Shown piece after piece: positions 25,401-32,192 of a DNA stretch of 34,231 nt (its first letter is position 1; the number at the start of each line of letters is the position of its first letter). Origin of the DNA: DATHWB01 sp041744795 (lineage in GTDB: Bacteria; Actinomycetota; Acidimicrobiia; Spongiisociales; ZC4RG35); NCBI GenBank assembly GCA_041744795.1, contig JBGTKD010000022.1, positions 1-34,231 on the forward strand, written 5' to 3'. A program made the position numbers and the translations under genes. The notes below the pieces were generated by a model. That model made no database searches and was not told the DNA's origin. It worked only from the letters and a program-made list of their open reading frames with translations.

Positions 25401-25969
25401 TATCTGACCATCCCCTCTTGGGGGTGAGCGGATCGTTGCGCAACGTTGGTGCGGTGCGGATTCCGAGTCTGCTGGACTCCACAGACGGGGCGAACGTGAC
25501 GATCGGGGGAATCGTCGGGTCGATCACCCGCAGGTGGACCAAGAAGGGCGACGCGATGATCTTCTTCCAGGTCGAAGACCTGGAGGGATCCGTGGAAGTG
25601 GTGGCTTTCCCTCGGACGGTCGCCGAGTGCGGTCAGCTCATCCAGGAGGACTCGATCCTCATCGTGCGGGGCCGTCTCGATCACCGGGGAGACGACGTCA
25701 AAGTCATCGCCCGCGAGATCCAAGAGCTCGAAGTTCGGGAGGTGTCGACGCTCCGACTCTCCGTTCCAGCAGCTCGGCTATCGGCCGACCTCGTCAACCG
25801 GTTGAAAGATGTGCTTGCCAATCACCCTGGTCAGGCGTCGGTCATCCTGGAGATGGCCAACGGCGATAACCGCAAGATCCTGAAACTCTCAGACGAGTTC
25901 AGGGTGGAGTTGCGTTCTGCCCTCTATGCCGAACTGAGGGAACTGCTGGGTCCCAGCGCCGTCGCCTGA
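22463..25969 (+). CDS. dnaE: DNA polymerase III alpha subunit DnaE
   Basis: The replicative C-family polymerase. The 1168 residues start with a PHP domain whose metal ligands look intact (HLHTHTEFSMLDG, ITDHG, TSGCLGG, NDLHY); in actinobacterial DnaE1 this domain is a proofreading exonuclease. The palm aspartates are D414 and D416 (PDIDMDFDERYRG). Helix-hairpin-helix and OB-fold regions follow (GGIVGSITRRWTKKGDAMIFFQVED). The GTG at 22463 follows GGAGG and places the PHP motif at the very N-terminus; an in-frame GTG at 22445 is possible. Confidence 0.96.
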   Translation: MTDKSFVHLHTHTEFSMLDGAAKVDDVMAAAVADGQPAVGITDHGVLYGVVDFYRAAHRAGINPVIGIEAYTTPGSRFDRPPRSQNVRHHMLLFAESDTGYRNLMHLSSKAFLEGYYYKPRMDKALLAEHSAGIIATSGCLGGEVPQLLAPDGWREEGNQGAVRDFDAAVRTAAMYQDIFGKDNYFIELQDHGIESQQRILGDLVEIARRIGAPLLATNDLHYTYKHEFEAHDVLLCIQTGATIDEPNRFQFEGDQFYLKPAVEMRALFPDDLYPDACDNSLLIAERADVWLDFDQIHLPAFPVPTGETEVTYLETLVRQGARDRYGDSITPEIDERIRHELKVIEEMGFPAYFLIVWDLIRHAREHRIRTGPGRGSAAGSIVAYCLRITDLDPLAYGMIFERFLNPGRKEMPDIDMDFDERYRGEMIRYAAEKYGSDHVAQIITFSTIKGKQAIRDAARVFGYPYSLGDRVAKLMPPAILGRDISLAQCLTPPDDEADSALRDQYNNAAGLREAYGAEPEVTRILDAALGLEGLRRQDSIHAAAVVITPRPLTDVIPIQQKGEDSEVVTQYEMHGIESMGLLKMDFLGLRNLSTIERTLELVEQSRGTRVDIDNVPLDDEKTFELIRAADTIGVFQLEGSAMRSLIRALEPTLFDHIVAVNALYRPGPMGLNMHYEYADRKNGRKEVAYPHPALRPFLESTYGIITYQEQVMQVGREMAGYSMAEADNLLKEMGKKIKSVMNAEKEKFVAGCVSQGHPEQLGRDLWDAVEPFAGYGFNLSHSACYAYVAFQTAYLKAHFPAEYMAALLTATKKDKDRTAIYLNECRRMGVEVLVPDVNESDVDFTVANGKVRFGMSAVRNVGEGVVERIVAGRADGPYVDFADFCERVDLDALNKRTIESLIKAGGFDSLGYARKSLLFRFEEILDAITARRRNEDMGQYSLFGGEEVGGDGVSYEVEDDEWGQRIKLGFEKEMLGLYVSDHPLLGVSGSLRNVGAVRIPSLLDSTDGANVTIGGIVGSITRRWTKKGDAMIFFQVEDLEGSVEVVAFPRTVAECGQLIQEDSILIVRGRLDHRGDDVKVIAREIQELEVREVSTLRLSVPAARLSADLVNRLKDVLANHPGQASVILEMANGDNRKILKLSDEFRVELRSALYAELRELLGPSAVA

Positions 25970-25973
25970 ACCT

Positions 25974-26006
25974 GTCCCCCCAGGAGCGAAGCGACGTTGG
26001 GGGGAC
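25974..26006. terminator. strong hairpin between convergent dnaE and the ArsA-type gene (REP-like, arm 1)
   Basis: GTCCCCCCA (25974-25982) pairs perfectly with TGGGGGGAC (25998-26006) across a 15-nt loop containing GAGCGAAGCGAC. It sits 5 nt after the dnaE stop. There is no T-run on either strand, so it would act through structure or as a repeat element, not as a classical terminator. Confidence 0.5.
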
Positions 26007-26030
26007 CGCACGGCCGCAGGCTGGGCGAGG

Positions 26031-26055
26031 GGGGTCGGTGAGCGGAAGCGACCCC
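26031..26055. repeat. second REP-like hairpin in the convergent gap
   Basis: GGGGTCG (26031-26037) pairs with CGACCCC (26049-26055). Its loop region carries GAGCGGAAGCGAC, nearly the same phrase as the loop of the first hairpin (GAGCGAAGCGAC). Two related palindromes in one gap of 92 nt suggest a dispersed REP-type repeat. Confidence 0.45.
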
Positions 26056-26061
26056 GTACGC

Positions 26062-27096
26062 TCACCTCGGCAGCAGCGCCCGCAGGTCGAACCCGGTGGA
26101 AGTCTCGATCAGATCAGCCAGAGCATCGCGGTCGGTCGGTGGATGGGACCGCCATGGGACCACGGTGAACTCGGTCGAATACCGCTCGGCGAACTGGTTA
26201 CGGAAGTCGCGCTGGCGCTCTGACTCCCTGCCCCAACGTAGGAGGTTCTCCATGGCAGCCGGTTCGGTGTTGCCCGGTGTGGCCCCGATCCAGTCTTCGG
26301 GAAGGGAGCGGTTGAAGACGACCGCGTCAGGCCGATCGGCCAGTTCCGGTAACTCCCTGTAGAAACGCACGGCCTCCCGAATCGGAGACGGATCAGCTGT
26401 CGTGACGACGACTGTCGCGGCTTCTTTCAACCGGGCTTCGATCTCCCGTGATCTGGCGGCCACCCCGTCGTAGGTGGTCCGCAGGTCCATGAGAAAGGCG
26501 GCGACTTCTTCCAGCAACCCGGCTCCAAGTACTTGATCGGCGATCTTCAGCGCCGGCCGGGCCGTACGGTCGAACAGGAAGCGTCTGCCGGGAAGTCGTC
26601 CTCCTGTGAGCCAACGCAGAAGACGTCCGCCGACCAGTTCGGTCATCTGCCGGGGAGCGGTGAAGAACTCGATTCCGCCTGCGGACGGCGGCGTGTCGAC
26701 GATCACGACTTCCCACGCGCGTCCATCGATGAAACGGGTCGCTTCCTCGGCTGCTGCGTAGGACTGTGATGCGGGGAAGTGGGTGGTCGCCGCCTGAAAG
26801 AATCGGTTAGCGACAAGGCTCTCGGCGACCTTGGGATCTGCGTGTCTCAGCGCGATGGCCGTCCACGATGCCGAGGCGTCGAGCATGGCTGCCCACAGGC
26901 CGGGTTCGTCCGGATGGGGTGACGGCTCGGTGCCAAGCTCCTCGACCCCCAGAGCGTCCGCCAGTCGCTTGGCCGGGTCGACGGTGATAACGAGTGTCCG
27001 CAGCCCACGCCGTGCCGATGCGACTCCGAGCGCCGCGGACAGGGTTGTCTTGCCGACCCCGCCTCCGCCGGTCACGAGAATCGTCTTGGTGCTCAC
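26062..27096 (-). CDS. ArsA/Get3-like ATPase, second subunit of a pair
   Basis: A 344-residue SIMIBI-class ATPase. The Walker A region reads T9-GGGGVGKT17: the P-loop lysine K16 is present, but the signature lysine usual two residues after the threonine (GKGGVGKT) is replaced by glycine. VDTPPSAGG forms the switch region. No arsenite-binding cysteine cluster is evident. It overlaps the preceding ATPase gene as GTGA, so the two are co-translated and probably form a heterodimer. The pairing recalls the Rv3679-Rv3680 ATPases of Mycobacterium tuberculosis, known as Get3 homologues. The cargo is unknown and arsenic export is not implied. Confidence 0.85.
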   Translation of the reverse strand: MSTKTILVTGGGGVGKTTLSAALGVASARRGLRTLVITVDPAKRLADALGVEELGTEPSPHPDEPGLWAAMLDASASWTAIALRHADPKVAESLVANRFFQAATTHFPASQSYAAAEEATRFIDGRAWEVVIVDTPPSAGGIEFFTAPRQMTELVGGRLLRWLTGGRLPGRRFLFDRTARPALKIADQVLGAGLLEEVAAFLMDLRTTYDGVAARSREIEARLKEAATVVVTTADPSPIREAVRFYRELPELADRPDAVVFNRSLPEDWIGATPGNTEPAAMENLLRWGRESERQRDFRNQFAERYSTEFTVVPWRSHPPTDRDALADLIETSTGFDLRALLPR

Positions 27097-27929
27097 CAGG
27101 CCTCCATCTGGTCAGCCAGGTGAGAAGCCACAGCCTCCGAAGTTGCGATTCCGAACAAGAACGAGAGCTCTTCGTTAGGCGGATGACGCTCCAACCAGAC
27201 GCGCTGGTCTGACTGGATCTCGATGTGGAGGAGGGCAGCGTCTCCGACCCTGCCACCAGGAATCTTGTCGAGTACGAGTTCTGGCATGACCCGGTTGGCA
27301 ACGACCTCGATCCGGCTGACCACCGGATTTGCTTCGAACCATTCGAGCATCTCTTGGGTCTCCGACATCGGGAGCTCTTCGGGAAGTGTGACGAGTCGGA
27401 TGAGGGTGTTCTGGGAGGCCAGCGTGTCCGACATCCATTCGGCTTGATCTGCGATGCGCCCGCCCGTGACCAGTTCTGAGATCGAGGTAGGCGCGCGAAG
27501 GAACGAACCGATTTGGCCGGTGGGCGGTCCGTCGGCCACGACGAAATCCCAGTGGCCGCGCTTCACCTCCCAAAGGACCTTTCCGATCGTCACGATCTCG
27601 CGTACAGCTGGTGCGGCTGCGGCGAGCGCGTCAAAAGCCCGGATGACGGGCGGGAACGTGGCGAACGGAGGAAGGCCGATCTGCTCACGCAGGTACTCGA
27701 TGAGGGCCTTAGAACGATCGATCGTCAAGGCATGAAGACCGGGGAACACCTCTGCGGGCTCGAAAGAGAGCGCCCCTGCACCGAGGTGACTCGCCAGTCC
27801 ACCCCCGGTTCCGACCATGGACAGCGCGAGCACTTTCGCTCCCTGTCGATGGGCGAGGAGTGCAGTGGCTGATGCCACCGCAGACTTGCCGACCCCTCCT
27901 TTGCCAGAAACGACAACGAGCTGGGTCAC
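27093..27929 (-). CDS. ArsA/Get3-like ATPase, first subunit of a pair
   Basis: A 278-residue deviant-Walker ATPase with S8-GKGGVGKS16, including the signature lysine K10 that reaches across the dimer. The switch motif is ADGPPTGQ. Shorter than its partner by about 65 residues. GTG start at 27929 gives MTQLVVVSGKGG; the gene begins 10 nt after the small protein gene. No transmembrane segment. The same comparison with mycobacterial paired Get3 homologues applies; the function is unproven. Confidence 0.85.
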   Translation of the reverse strand: MTQLVVVSGKGGVGKSAVASATALLAHRQGAKVLALSMVGTGGGLASHLGAGALSFEPAEVFPGLHALTIDRSKALIEYLREQIGLPPFATFPPVIRAFDALAAAAPAVREIVTIGKVLWEVKRGHWDFVVADGPPTGQIGSFLRAPTSISELVTGGRIADQAEWMSDTLASQNTLIRLVTLPEELPMSETQEMLEWFEANPVVSRIEVVANRVMPELVLDKIPGGRVGDAALLHIEIQSDQRVWLERHPPNEELSFLFGIATSEAVASHLADQMEAW

Positions 27930-27939
27930 GGCTTCTCGA

Positions 27940-28152
27940 TCAGCCGCTGAGTGGGATGCGAAGCACCAGGTGGCCGTCTTCGACAGCCCATTTGGCGTTG
28001 GCGACCAAGGAATAGTCCATGAAGTCGGTCTCGGCCTGGGCGATGAACTTTCGCCTCTCGTCGCCGGCGACCGGCGGGAGGGGCCGGTCCTTGACCGCCT
28101 GTGCCCTGTTCTCGAAGCGGGTGATGAGTGCGTCGACGTCGAGTTCTGCCAT
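27940..28152 (-). CDS. small conserved-looking protein upstream of the ATPase pair, unknown function
   Basis: A 70-residue soluble acidic protein with no domain I recognise. The middle reads ERRKFIAQAETDFMDYSLVANAKW and the end is a β-like GHLVLRIPL. The frame is also open from a GTG at 28188, inside the end of the ThyX-like gene, which would add 12 residues. I prefer ATG 28152 because TAGCAT sits exactly 7 nt upstream, as in other leaderless candidates here. Adjacent to the ATPase genes at 10 nt, it may be a partner or substrate of the pair, but this is only from position. Confidence 0.6.
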   Translation of the reverse strand: MAELDVDALITRFENRAQAVKDRPLPPVAGDERRKFIAQAETDFMDYSLVANAKWAVEDGHLVLRIPLSG

Positions 28153-28159
28153 GGCCCTG

Positions 28160-28165
28160 ATGCTA
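28160..28165 (-). promoter_or_regulatory. -10-like TAGCAT before the small gene
   Basis: On the minus strand TAGCAT ends 7 nt before ATG 28152. If used, it gives a leaderless transcript for the small gene and the ATPase pair, starting about 30 nt downstream of the ThyX-like stop codon. Confidence 0.4.
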
Positions 28166-28180
28166 GGAGACGCGGCGAGT

Positions 28181-29794
28181 TCAGCCACTCGCGCTGAGCT
28201 TGCGCCGCTTTTCTGCTGCTCGTTCAGCCTCGAGGCGTTCCAGATCGACGTCGCTGTGGTCGACGAAAGTCATGCCACCGGCAATAGCGGTGTGTCCCGC
28301 CTCCTCTTCGATCAACCGGTGCATCTCATGGGCGACCCTGCGGTATGCGGTGTGGCCGGCGGGTTGGGAACGCAGTTCGATGAGGTGATATGCCTGGCGG
28401 GCGTTCATCTCCATTACGAAGCGGATGTTCGCCGCGAACGGCACGATGTACTGGGCCACGTCGGGACCGTGGATCTCGCGAACCCGCTCGTACATGCCGG
28501 TCGATCGTTCCATGGCCTCGGCCCACACATCGCCGTGACCTGCTTCGACAATGTCGGGTGGGGTGTCGAATCCGAGTCGCGTCGAAAGTCGCTGCCATTC
28601 GATCGTCATCAACCGGTGGCGCTGCAAGTCGCGGAACGCCCCGAAGTCGCACACGACGTCGAATCGGTATGTGGTGGCTTCCATGGGTCGGCCCGGCTTG
28701 TGCCGCCGGTTCTGGCGATCACCGATCAGGTCGGCGATGACTCCCGCTCGTTCCCCGGCGGTCATGGCTCGCGCCGCCTCCAGAAGGGCCGAGTCGGAGA
28801 GCTCTGAATGAGCGAACAGCGCAGAAGCGGCGAGCTTGATCTCACCATCAGGGTCGAAGTCTGTGAGGCGAACCGAAGGCCCGGTCTCGGGCTCTATTCC
28901 GAGCAGTGCACCGCGGGCGTCGAGGCGGTCGGCCACGTCGCTCAGATACTCGGACCATCTCCTGCCGCGCTCGGGTTTGTCGACCCTGCTCAGGAACGAG
29001 GGGATGACCTTGCGCAACTCGGTGAGCATCATGTCGCCGTAGTCACGGACTTCGGCCAGGGGATGGGCGGCCATGCGGACGAGAGCCATCTCATAGGCCT
29101 GGCCTGTGGCGTAGATACCGACGTTGGACAGTGTCGCCGCCGGGAGCAGACCGCGGGCAGAGTCGCATGCTTTGGCCCGGATCGTCGACGTATAGACGAC
29201 AGGGGGGTCGGCCGGATCGCGGGGGAAGCGCTCGGTGTACAGCGAGTTCATGTCGTGCACAAGCTTTGAGTAAGTGTCGAACATCCAGTTGAGATGAGCG
29301 ACGTAGTCGACACCGAGCGGACCGGACTCGATCTCAGGAGGGACCGTGTATCGGTAGCGGCCGTCGATGGCGGTGTCGTAGAAGATGTAACGGGTCGACT
29401 GTTCTAAGTAGGCGGCGAGCCGTCCCCACTCGAGCACTTTGGTGAGAATGTTCGAGGCCTGCTCGCACGCAAGGTGGGTTCCGCCGAGCTGGGCAACCGA
29501 GTCGTCGCCGTACTCGACGAAGATCCGCTGATAAAGCTGTTCTGCCTTCGACATGTCGACGATCGGGTCGTTGGTCGCCTCGGCGATCGCGGCTACCCCG
29601 GTCTCGGGATCGGTGAACTCGTCGAGGAAGAGTCGGCGGATCGACTTCGAAGAACGCGAGTACCTGGCGAAGAGGGCGCCTTTGACGACTTCGGGAAGGT
29701 TGATGAGCCCGAAGACCGGCAGGTCGGTGTTAGTGAAGAACCGGTCGAGTACCTGGGTCTCTTCGGGAGTGAAATCTTCGACGTGATACTGCAC
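28181..29794 (-). CDS. tandem ThyX-fold protein (FAD-dependent thymidylate synthase family)
   Basis: The 537 residues appear to hold two ThyX-type domains (about 1-265 and 300-515), against 200-260 for ordinary ThyX. Domain 1 has GRLAAYLEQSTRY (124-136), which lines up with the ThyX signature RHRxxSxNxxSxR but with W-G-R in place of R-H-R; CDSARGLLPAAT follows. Domain 2 has R392-H-R394 and S404-T-R406, with two extra residues between, and a typical NARQAYHLIELR (464-475). Flavin- and dUMP-binding parts thus seem shared between the halves. Proteins of this length are annotated as ThyX, but dTMP synthesis here is not assured. GTG start with TAGGCT 7 nt upstream. Confidence 0.75.
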   Translation of the reverse strand: MQYHVEDFTPEETQVLDRFFTNTDLPVFGLINLPEVVKGALFARYSRSSKSIRRLFLDEFTDPETGVAAIAEATNDPIVDMSKAEQLYQRIFVEYGDDSVAQLGGTHLACEQASNILTKVLEWGRLAAYLEQSTRYIFYDTAIDGRYRYTVPPEIESGPLGVDYVAHLNWMFDTYSKLVHDMNSLYTERFPRDPADPPVVYTSTIRAKACDSARGLLPAATLSNVGIYATGQAYEMALVRMAAHPLAEVRDYGDMMLTELRKVIPSFLSRVDKPERGRRWSEYLSDVADRLDARGALLGIEPETGPSVRLTDFDPDGEIKLAASALFAHSELSDSALLEAARAMTAGERAGVIADLIGDRQNRRHKPGRPMEATTYRFDVVCDFGAFRDLQRHRLMTIEWQRLSTRLGFDTPPDIVEAGHGDVWAEAMERSTGMYERVREIHGPDVAQYIVPFAANIRFVMEMNARQAYHLIELRSQPAGHTAYRRVAHEMHRLIEEEAGHTAIAGGMTFVDHSDVDLERLEAERAAEKRRKLSASG

Positions 29795-29801
29795 GAGTCC
29801 G

Positions 29802-29807
29802 AGCCTA
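29802..29807 (-). promoter_or_regulatory. -10-like TAGGCT before the tandem ThyX gene
   Basis: On the minus strand TAGGCT ends 7 nt before the GTG at 29794, and there is no Shine-Dalgarno sequence. A leaderless GTG transcript is implied. The same hexamer precedes nth. Confidence 0.45.
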
Positions 29808-29814
29808 CGCCAGC

Positions 29815-30117
29815 TCAGTCCCCGAACAGATCATCCACGCGGGAGCGAGGAACACCGGGGTGCTGGAGTCGGCGGAGAGTCCGGTTCGTGATGCGCAACC
29901 CGCCGAGAACCACGATCAGACCGGCCGTGAGAAGGGTCGAGAGCTCCGGGGCGGCGGTGTACGGATTGCGACAGGTGGTGACGCCGCCGGGACAGAGGCC
30001 GTAGCCGGTGCCACTCTGGGCGAGGTCCAACAGCACAAACAGCGGTACTGCCGCCAAGCCGACGGCGACCACAATCAGACATGCACGAACGAACCGGACC
30101 AAGTAGAGCATCGACAT
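29815..30117 (-). CDS. small two-helix membrane protein, unknown function
   Basis: A 100-residue protein with two hydrophobic segments (about 9-33 and 58-75). Between them lies an extracytoplasmic loop with two cysteines (YGLCPGGVTTCRNP) that could form a disulfide. A basic cytoplasmic tail ends in RSRVDDLFGD. I recognise no family. It begins 20 nt after the EamA gene and ends 20 nt before the ThyX-like start. A second in-frame ATG is at 30111. Composition is ordinary for the region, and the two helices with a polar loop argue for a real gene. Confidence 0.6.
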   Translation of the reverse strand: MSMLYLVRFVRACLIVVAVGLAAVPLFVLLDLAQSGTGYGLCPGGVTTCRNPYTAAPELSTLLTAGLIVVLGGLRITNRTLRRLQHPGVPRSRVDDLFGD

Positions 30118-30126
30118 TCGACTGAG

Positions 30127-30132
30127 AAGGTA
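30127..30132 (-). promoter_or_regulatory. -10-like TACCTT before the small membrane protein
   Basis: On the minus strand TACCTT ends 9 nt before ATG 30117, within the last codons of the EamA gene. No Shine-Dalgarno sequence is seen. Confidence 0.35.
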
Positions 30133-30137
30133 CCCGA

Positions 30138-31025
30138 TCAGACGGGACTGATCGCTTCCGCTTCGACAATCGGGTCATCGGTCACCTTCTTCAGAACAAG
30201 ACCGATGGCACCGAGGATCACAGCCGCGCCGAACCATCCCGTGACGGTGAGGCGCTCGCTCAACACGATCGCCGCGGCCACCACGGCGAAGACAGGCTCG
30301 AGTGTGAGCATGATCGCGGTTCGGGATGGCCCCACGCGATGCTGGGCCCAGATCTGGAGCAGGAAGGCGATGGCGCTCACGCCGAGGCCGGTGAGGATGA
30401 TCGCCGGCCATCCCGACCGATCGGGGATCACGCCAGGGCCTTCGAAGACGATCGAACCGACGAGACCGAGTGCGGCGGTCGTCAGCAACTGAACCGTGGT
30501 GTACGGGACCACCGGGTGACGGACCGCCTGGCGGGAAACGGTGACGATGTGGCCGGCGAACGCAACGGCACAGGCGAGCGTCAAGAGGTCGCCGCTTCCC
30601 AGCGTGAGGTCGTCGCGCACGGTGAGCAAGGCAGTGCCTACGAATCCGAGCACCACGCCGACGACGGCCCAGGGCGAAGGGGTTCGTTTGCGAACGATGC
30701 CTGCCAGGAGCGGGACGAACACCACGTACAACCCGGTGATCAGTGCCGAGTTTGTCGCACCGGTGGTGGTTAGGCCCCAGGTCTGGAAGGCGTAGCCGGC
30801 GAACAGCCACAGGCCGGCGATCGACCCGTCGCGCCACACCCCCGGCGATCGAGGAATGGCGAGCAGCAGGAGGGCTCCGCCACCGATGAGGAACCTCCAC
30901 CCGACAAAAGCGAGAGGATCGACCGTCTCCATGGCGGCTTTTACGACGACGAATGTCACACCGAAGAGGAAGGCGGCGATGACCAATCCACCGAGGGCGG
31001 TCGCTTCGCTGCGGTTAGAGCTCAT
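30138..31025 (-). CDS. EamA-family (drug/metabolite transporter) exporter
   Basis: A 295-residue protein with about ten membrane helices in two EamA repeats. The first contains FGVTFVVVKAAMETVDPLAFVGWRF, the typical EamA opening; the second begins near residue 150. Members export amino acids, nucleosides or other small metabolites, and the substrate cannot be read from sequence. The ATG at 31025 overlaps the thioesterase gene by 11 bp, so they are probably co-transcribed. Confidence 0.88.
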   Translation of the reverse strand: MSSNRSEATALGGLVIAAFLFGVTFVVVKAAMETVDPLAFVGWRFLIGGGALLLLAIPRSPGVWRDGSIAGLWLFAGYAFQTWGLTTTGATNSALITGLYVVFVPLLAGIVRKRTPSPWAVVGVVLGFVGTALLTVRDDLTLGSGDLLTLACAVAFAGHIVTVSRQAVRHPVVPYTTVQLLTTAALGLVGSIVFEGPGVIPDRSGWPAIILTGLGVSAIAFLLQIWAQHRVGPSRTAIMLTLEPVFAVVAAAIVLSERLTVTGWFGAAVILGAIGLVLKKVTDDPIVEAEAISPV

Positions 31026-31461
31026 GCATCTCCCGGGAGACCAGGAACAGCCCGGTGGATTCGACGGTCACCCGGTCGGCCGTCGACAACCTGGCCGAGA
31101 TGAGCAGTCGGCGCCCGCGTCGCTCATCGACGGATGCGCTGGCTGTTACCCGGTCATGAACGGTGAGCGGGCTGCGGTAGCGCAGTTCCAGGCGGCCGGT
31201 GACGCATAGAACCCCTTCGCCCAGGATTCCGGCCCAAACCGAAATCTCGTCCAGTGCGGTGGCAGCCACCCCGCCGTGAAGGACGTCACCGGCACCGCGG
31301 TACTCATCGCGCGGGTCGAAGGATCCGGAAACGGTTGTCCCGTCCCAGCTGAAGTCGTCGATGTGAAGGCCCACGTCATTGGCCCTCCCGCAGGCGAAAC
31401 ACATGTCGCCGAACTCCAGGCGGATCCTCTCGACTGTTGCGGCAAGTTCGGGTGTCATCAC
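31015..31461 (-). CDS. hotdog-fold thioesterase (PaaI/4HBT type)
   Basis: A 148-residue single hotdog domain. HGGVAATALDE (about 62-72) is the typical active-site stretch, with the acidic residue on the central helix. The N-terminal CFACGRANDVGLHI segment is common in a subgroup of these enzymes. It likely hydrolyses an acyl-CoA, with unknown acyl group. The track of M-M at the start allows GTG 31461 or ATG 31458; the second has AAGG 8 nt upstream. First gene of the minus-strand run. Confidence 0.85.
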   Translation of the reverse strand: MMTPELAATVERIRLEFGDMCFACGRANDVGLHIDDFSWDGTTVSGSFDPRDEYRGAGDVLHGGVAATALDEISVWAGILGEGVLCVTGRLELRYRSPLTVHDRVTASASVDERRGRRLLISARLSTADRVTVESTGLFLVSREMHEL

Positions 31462-31505
31462 TTGAGCCTTGAGACGGTTTGCGAGGGCACGGTAACTGAG
31501 GTCGG

Positions 31506-31511
31506 TAGGCT
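31506..31511 (+). promoter_or_regulatory. -10-like TAGGCT before nth
   Basis: TAGGCT lies 9 nt before the nth ATG at 31521 with no ribosome-binding site between, giving a leader of about 2-3 nt. The -35 region is unclear. Confidence 0.4.
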
Positions 31512-31520
31512 CGCCGCCTT

Positions 31521-32192
31521 ATGCCTGGACGACGCGCCGATGGAACTGTTCCAACCGCGGCTGATCGGGGCAAAGCGCGGGCGGTGCTCAACCGGTTGAA
31601 GACTCGCTATCCAACGATCTCGACCGCGCTCGACTACGAGACACCGTGGCAGTTGCTCGTCACGACAGTCCTCTCGGCCCAGACGACCGACGAAAACGTC
31701 AACAAGGTGCGCGGGTTGCTGTTCGAGCGCTACCCGCACCCTGTCGATCTGGCGGAAGCCAACCTCGAAGACGTAGAGAAGATTGTCTTCTCTACGGGCT
31801 TCTACCGCCAGAAGTCGAAGTCGATCGTGACGCTGGCCGGTGACGTCGTTGACAAGTTCGATGGTCAGGTTCCTCGCGATCTCGACCTGCTGGTGACGTT
31901 GCGTGGCGTCGGGCGCAAGACCGCCAGCGTGGTGTTGGCCGAGGCGTGGGGTGATCCGGCGATCGCCGTCGATACCCACGTGCGACGGACGACGAACCGG
32001 ATCGGGCTGACGTCGGAGTCAGACCCGGTGAAGATCGAGATGGACTTAAAGGCCCTCTATCCCAAGGAAGAGTGGGCGGGCGTTTCGATGAGATTCATCC
32101 AGTTCGGACGCGACACCTGCGATGCCAAGAGGCCCTTGTGCGGTGAGTGCGAGATCGTGTCGCTCTGCGAGTGGCCAGACAAGCGCCTGTGA
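31521..32192 (+). CDS. nth: endonuclease III (DNA glycosylase/AP lyase)
   Basis: Removes oxidised pyrimidines from DNA and cleaves the abasic site. The 223 residues contain the helix-hairpin-helix LRGVGRKTA with the catalytic lysine K133, the catalytic aspartate D151 in VDTHVRR, and a C-terminal [4Fe-4S] motif of C200-x6-C207-x2-C210-x5-C216. All key residues are present. The start at 31521 leaves a short basic N-terminal extension, as in other actinobacterial Nth proteins. The stop overlaps the MATE gene as GTGA. Confidence 0.96.
   Translation: MPGRRADGTVPTAADRGKARAVLNRLKTRYPTISTALDYETPWQLLVTTVLSAQTTDENVNKVRGLLFERYPHPVDLAEANLEDVEKIVFSTGFYRQKSKSIVTLAGDVVDKFDGQVPRDLDLLVTLRGVGRKTASVVLAEAWGDPAIAVDTHVRRTTNRIGLTSESDPVKIEMDLKALYPKEEWAGVSMRFIQFGRDTCDAKRPLCGECEIVSLCEWPDKRL

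Noticed and set aside
24065..25723. A 552-codon antisense frame across dnaE
   Set aside because: It is opposite conserved DnaE domains and shows no recognisable motif; it is a codon-bias shadow.
26062..27929. Arsenite resistance operon
   Set aside because: The ATPases resemble ArsA only in fold; there is no arsB, arsR, arsC or metalloid-binding cysteine cluster nearby.
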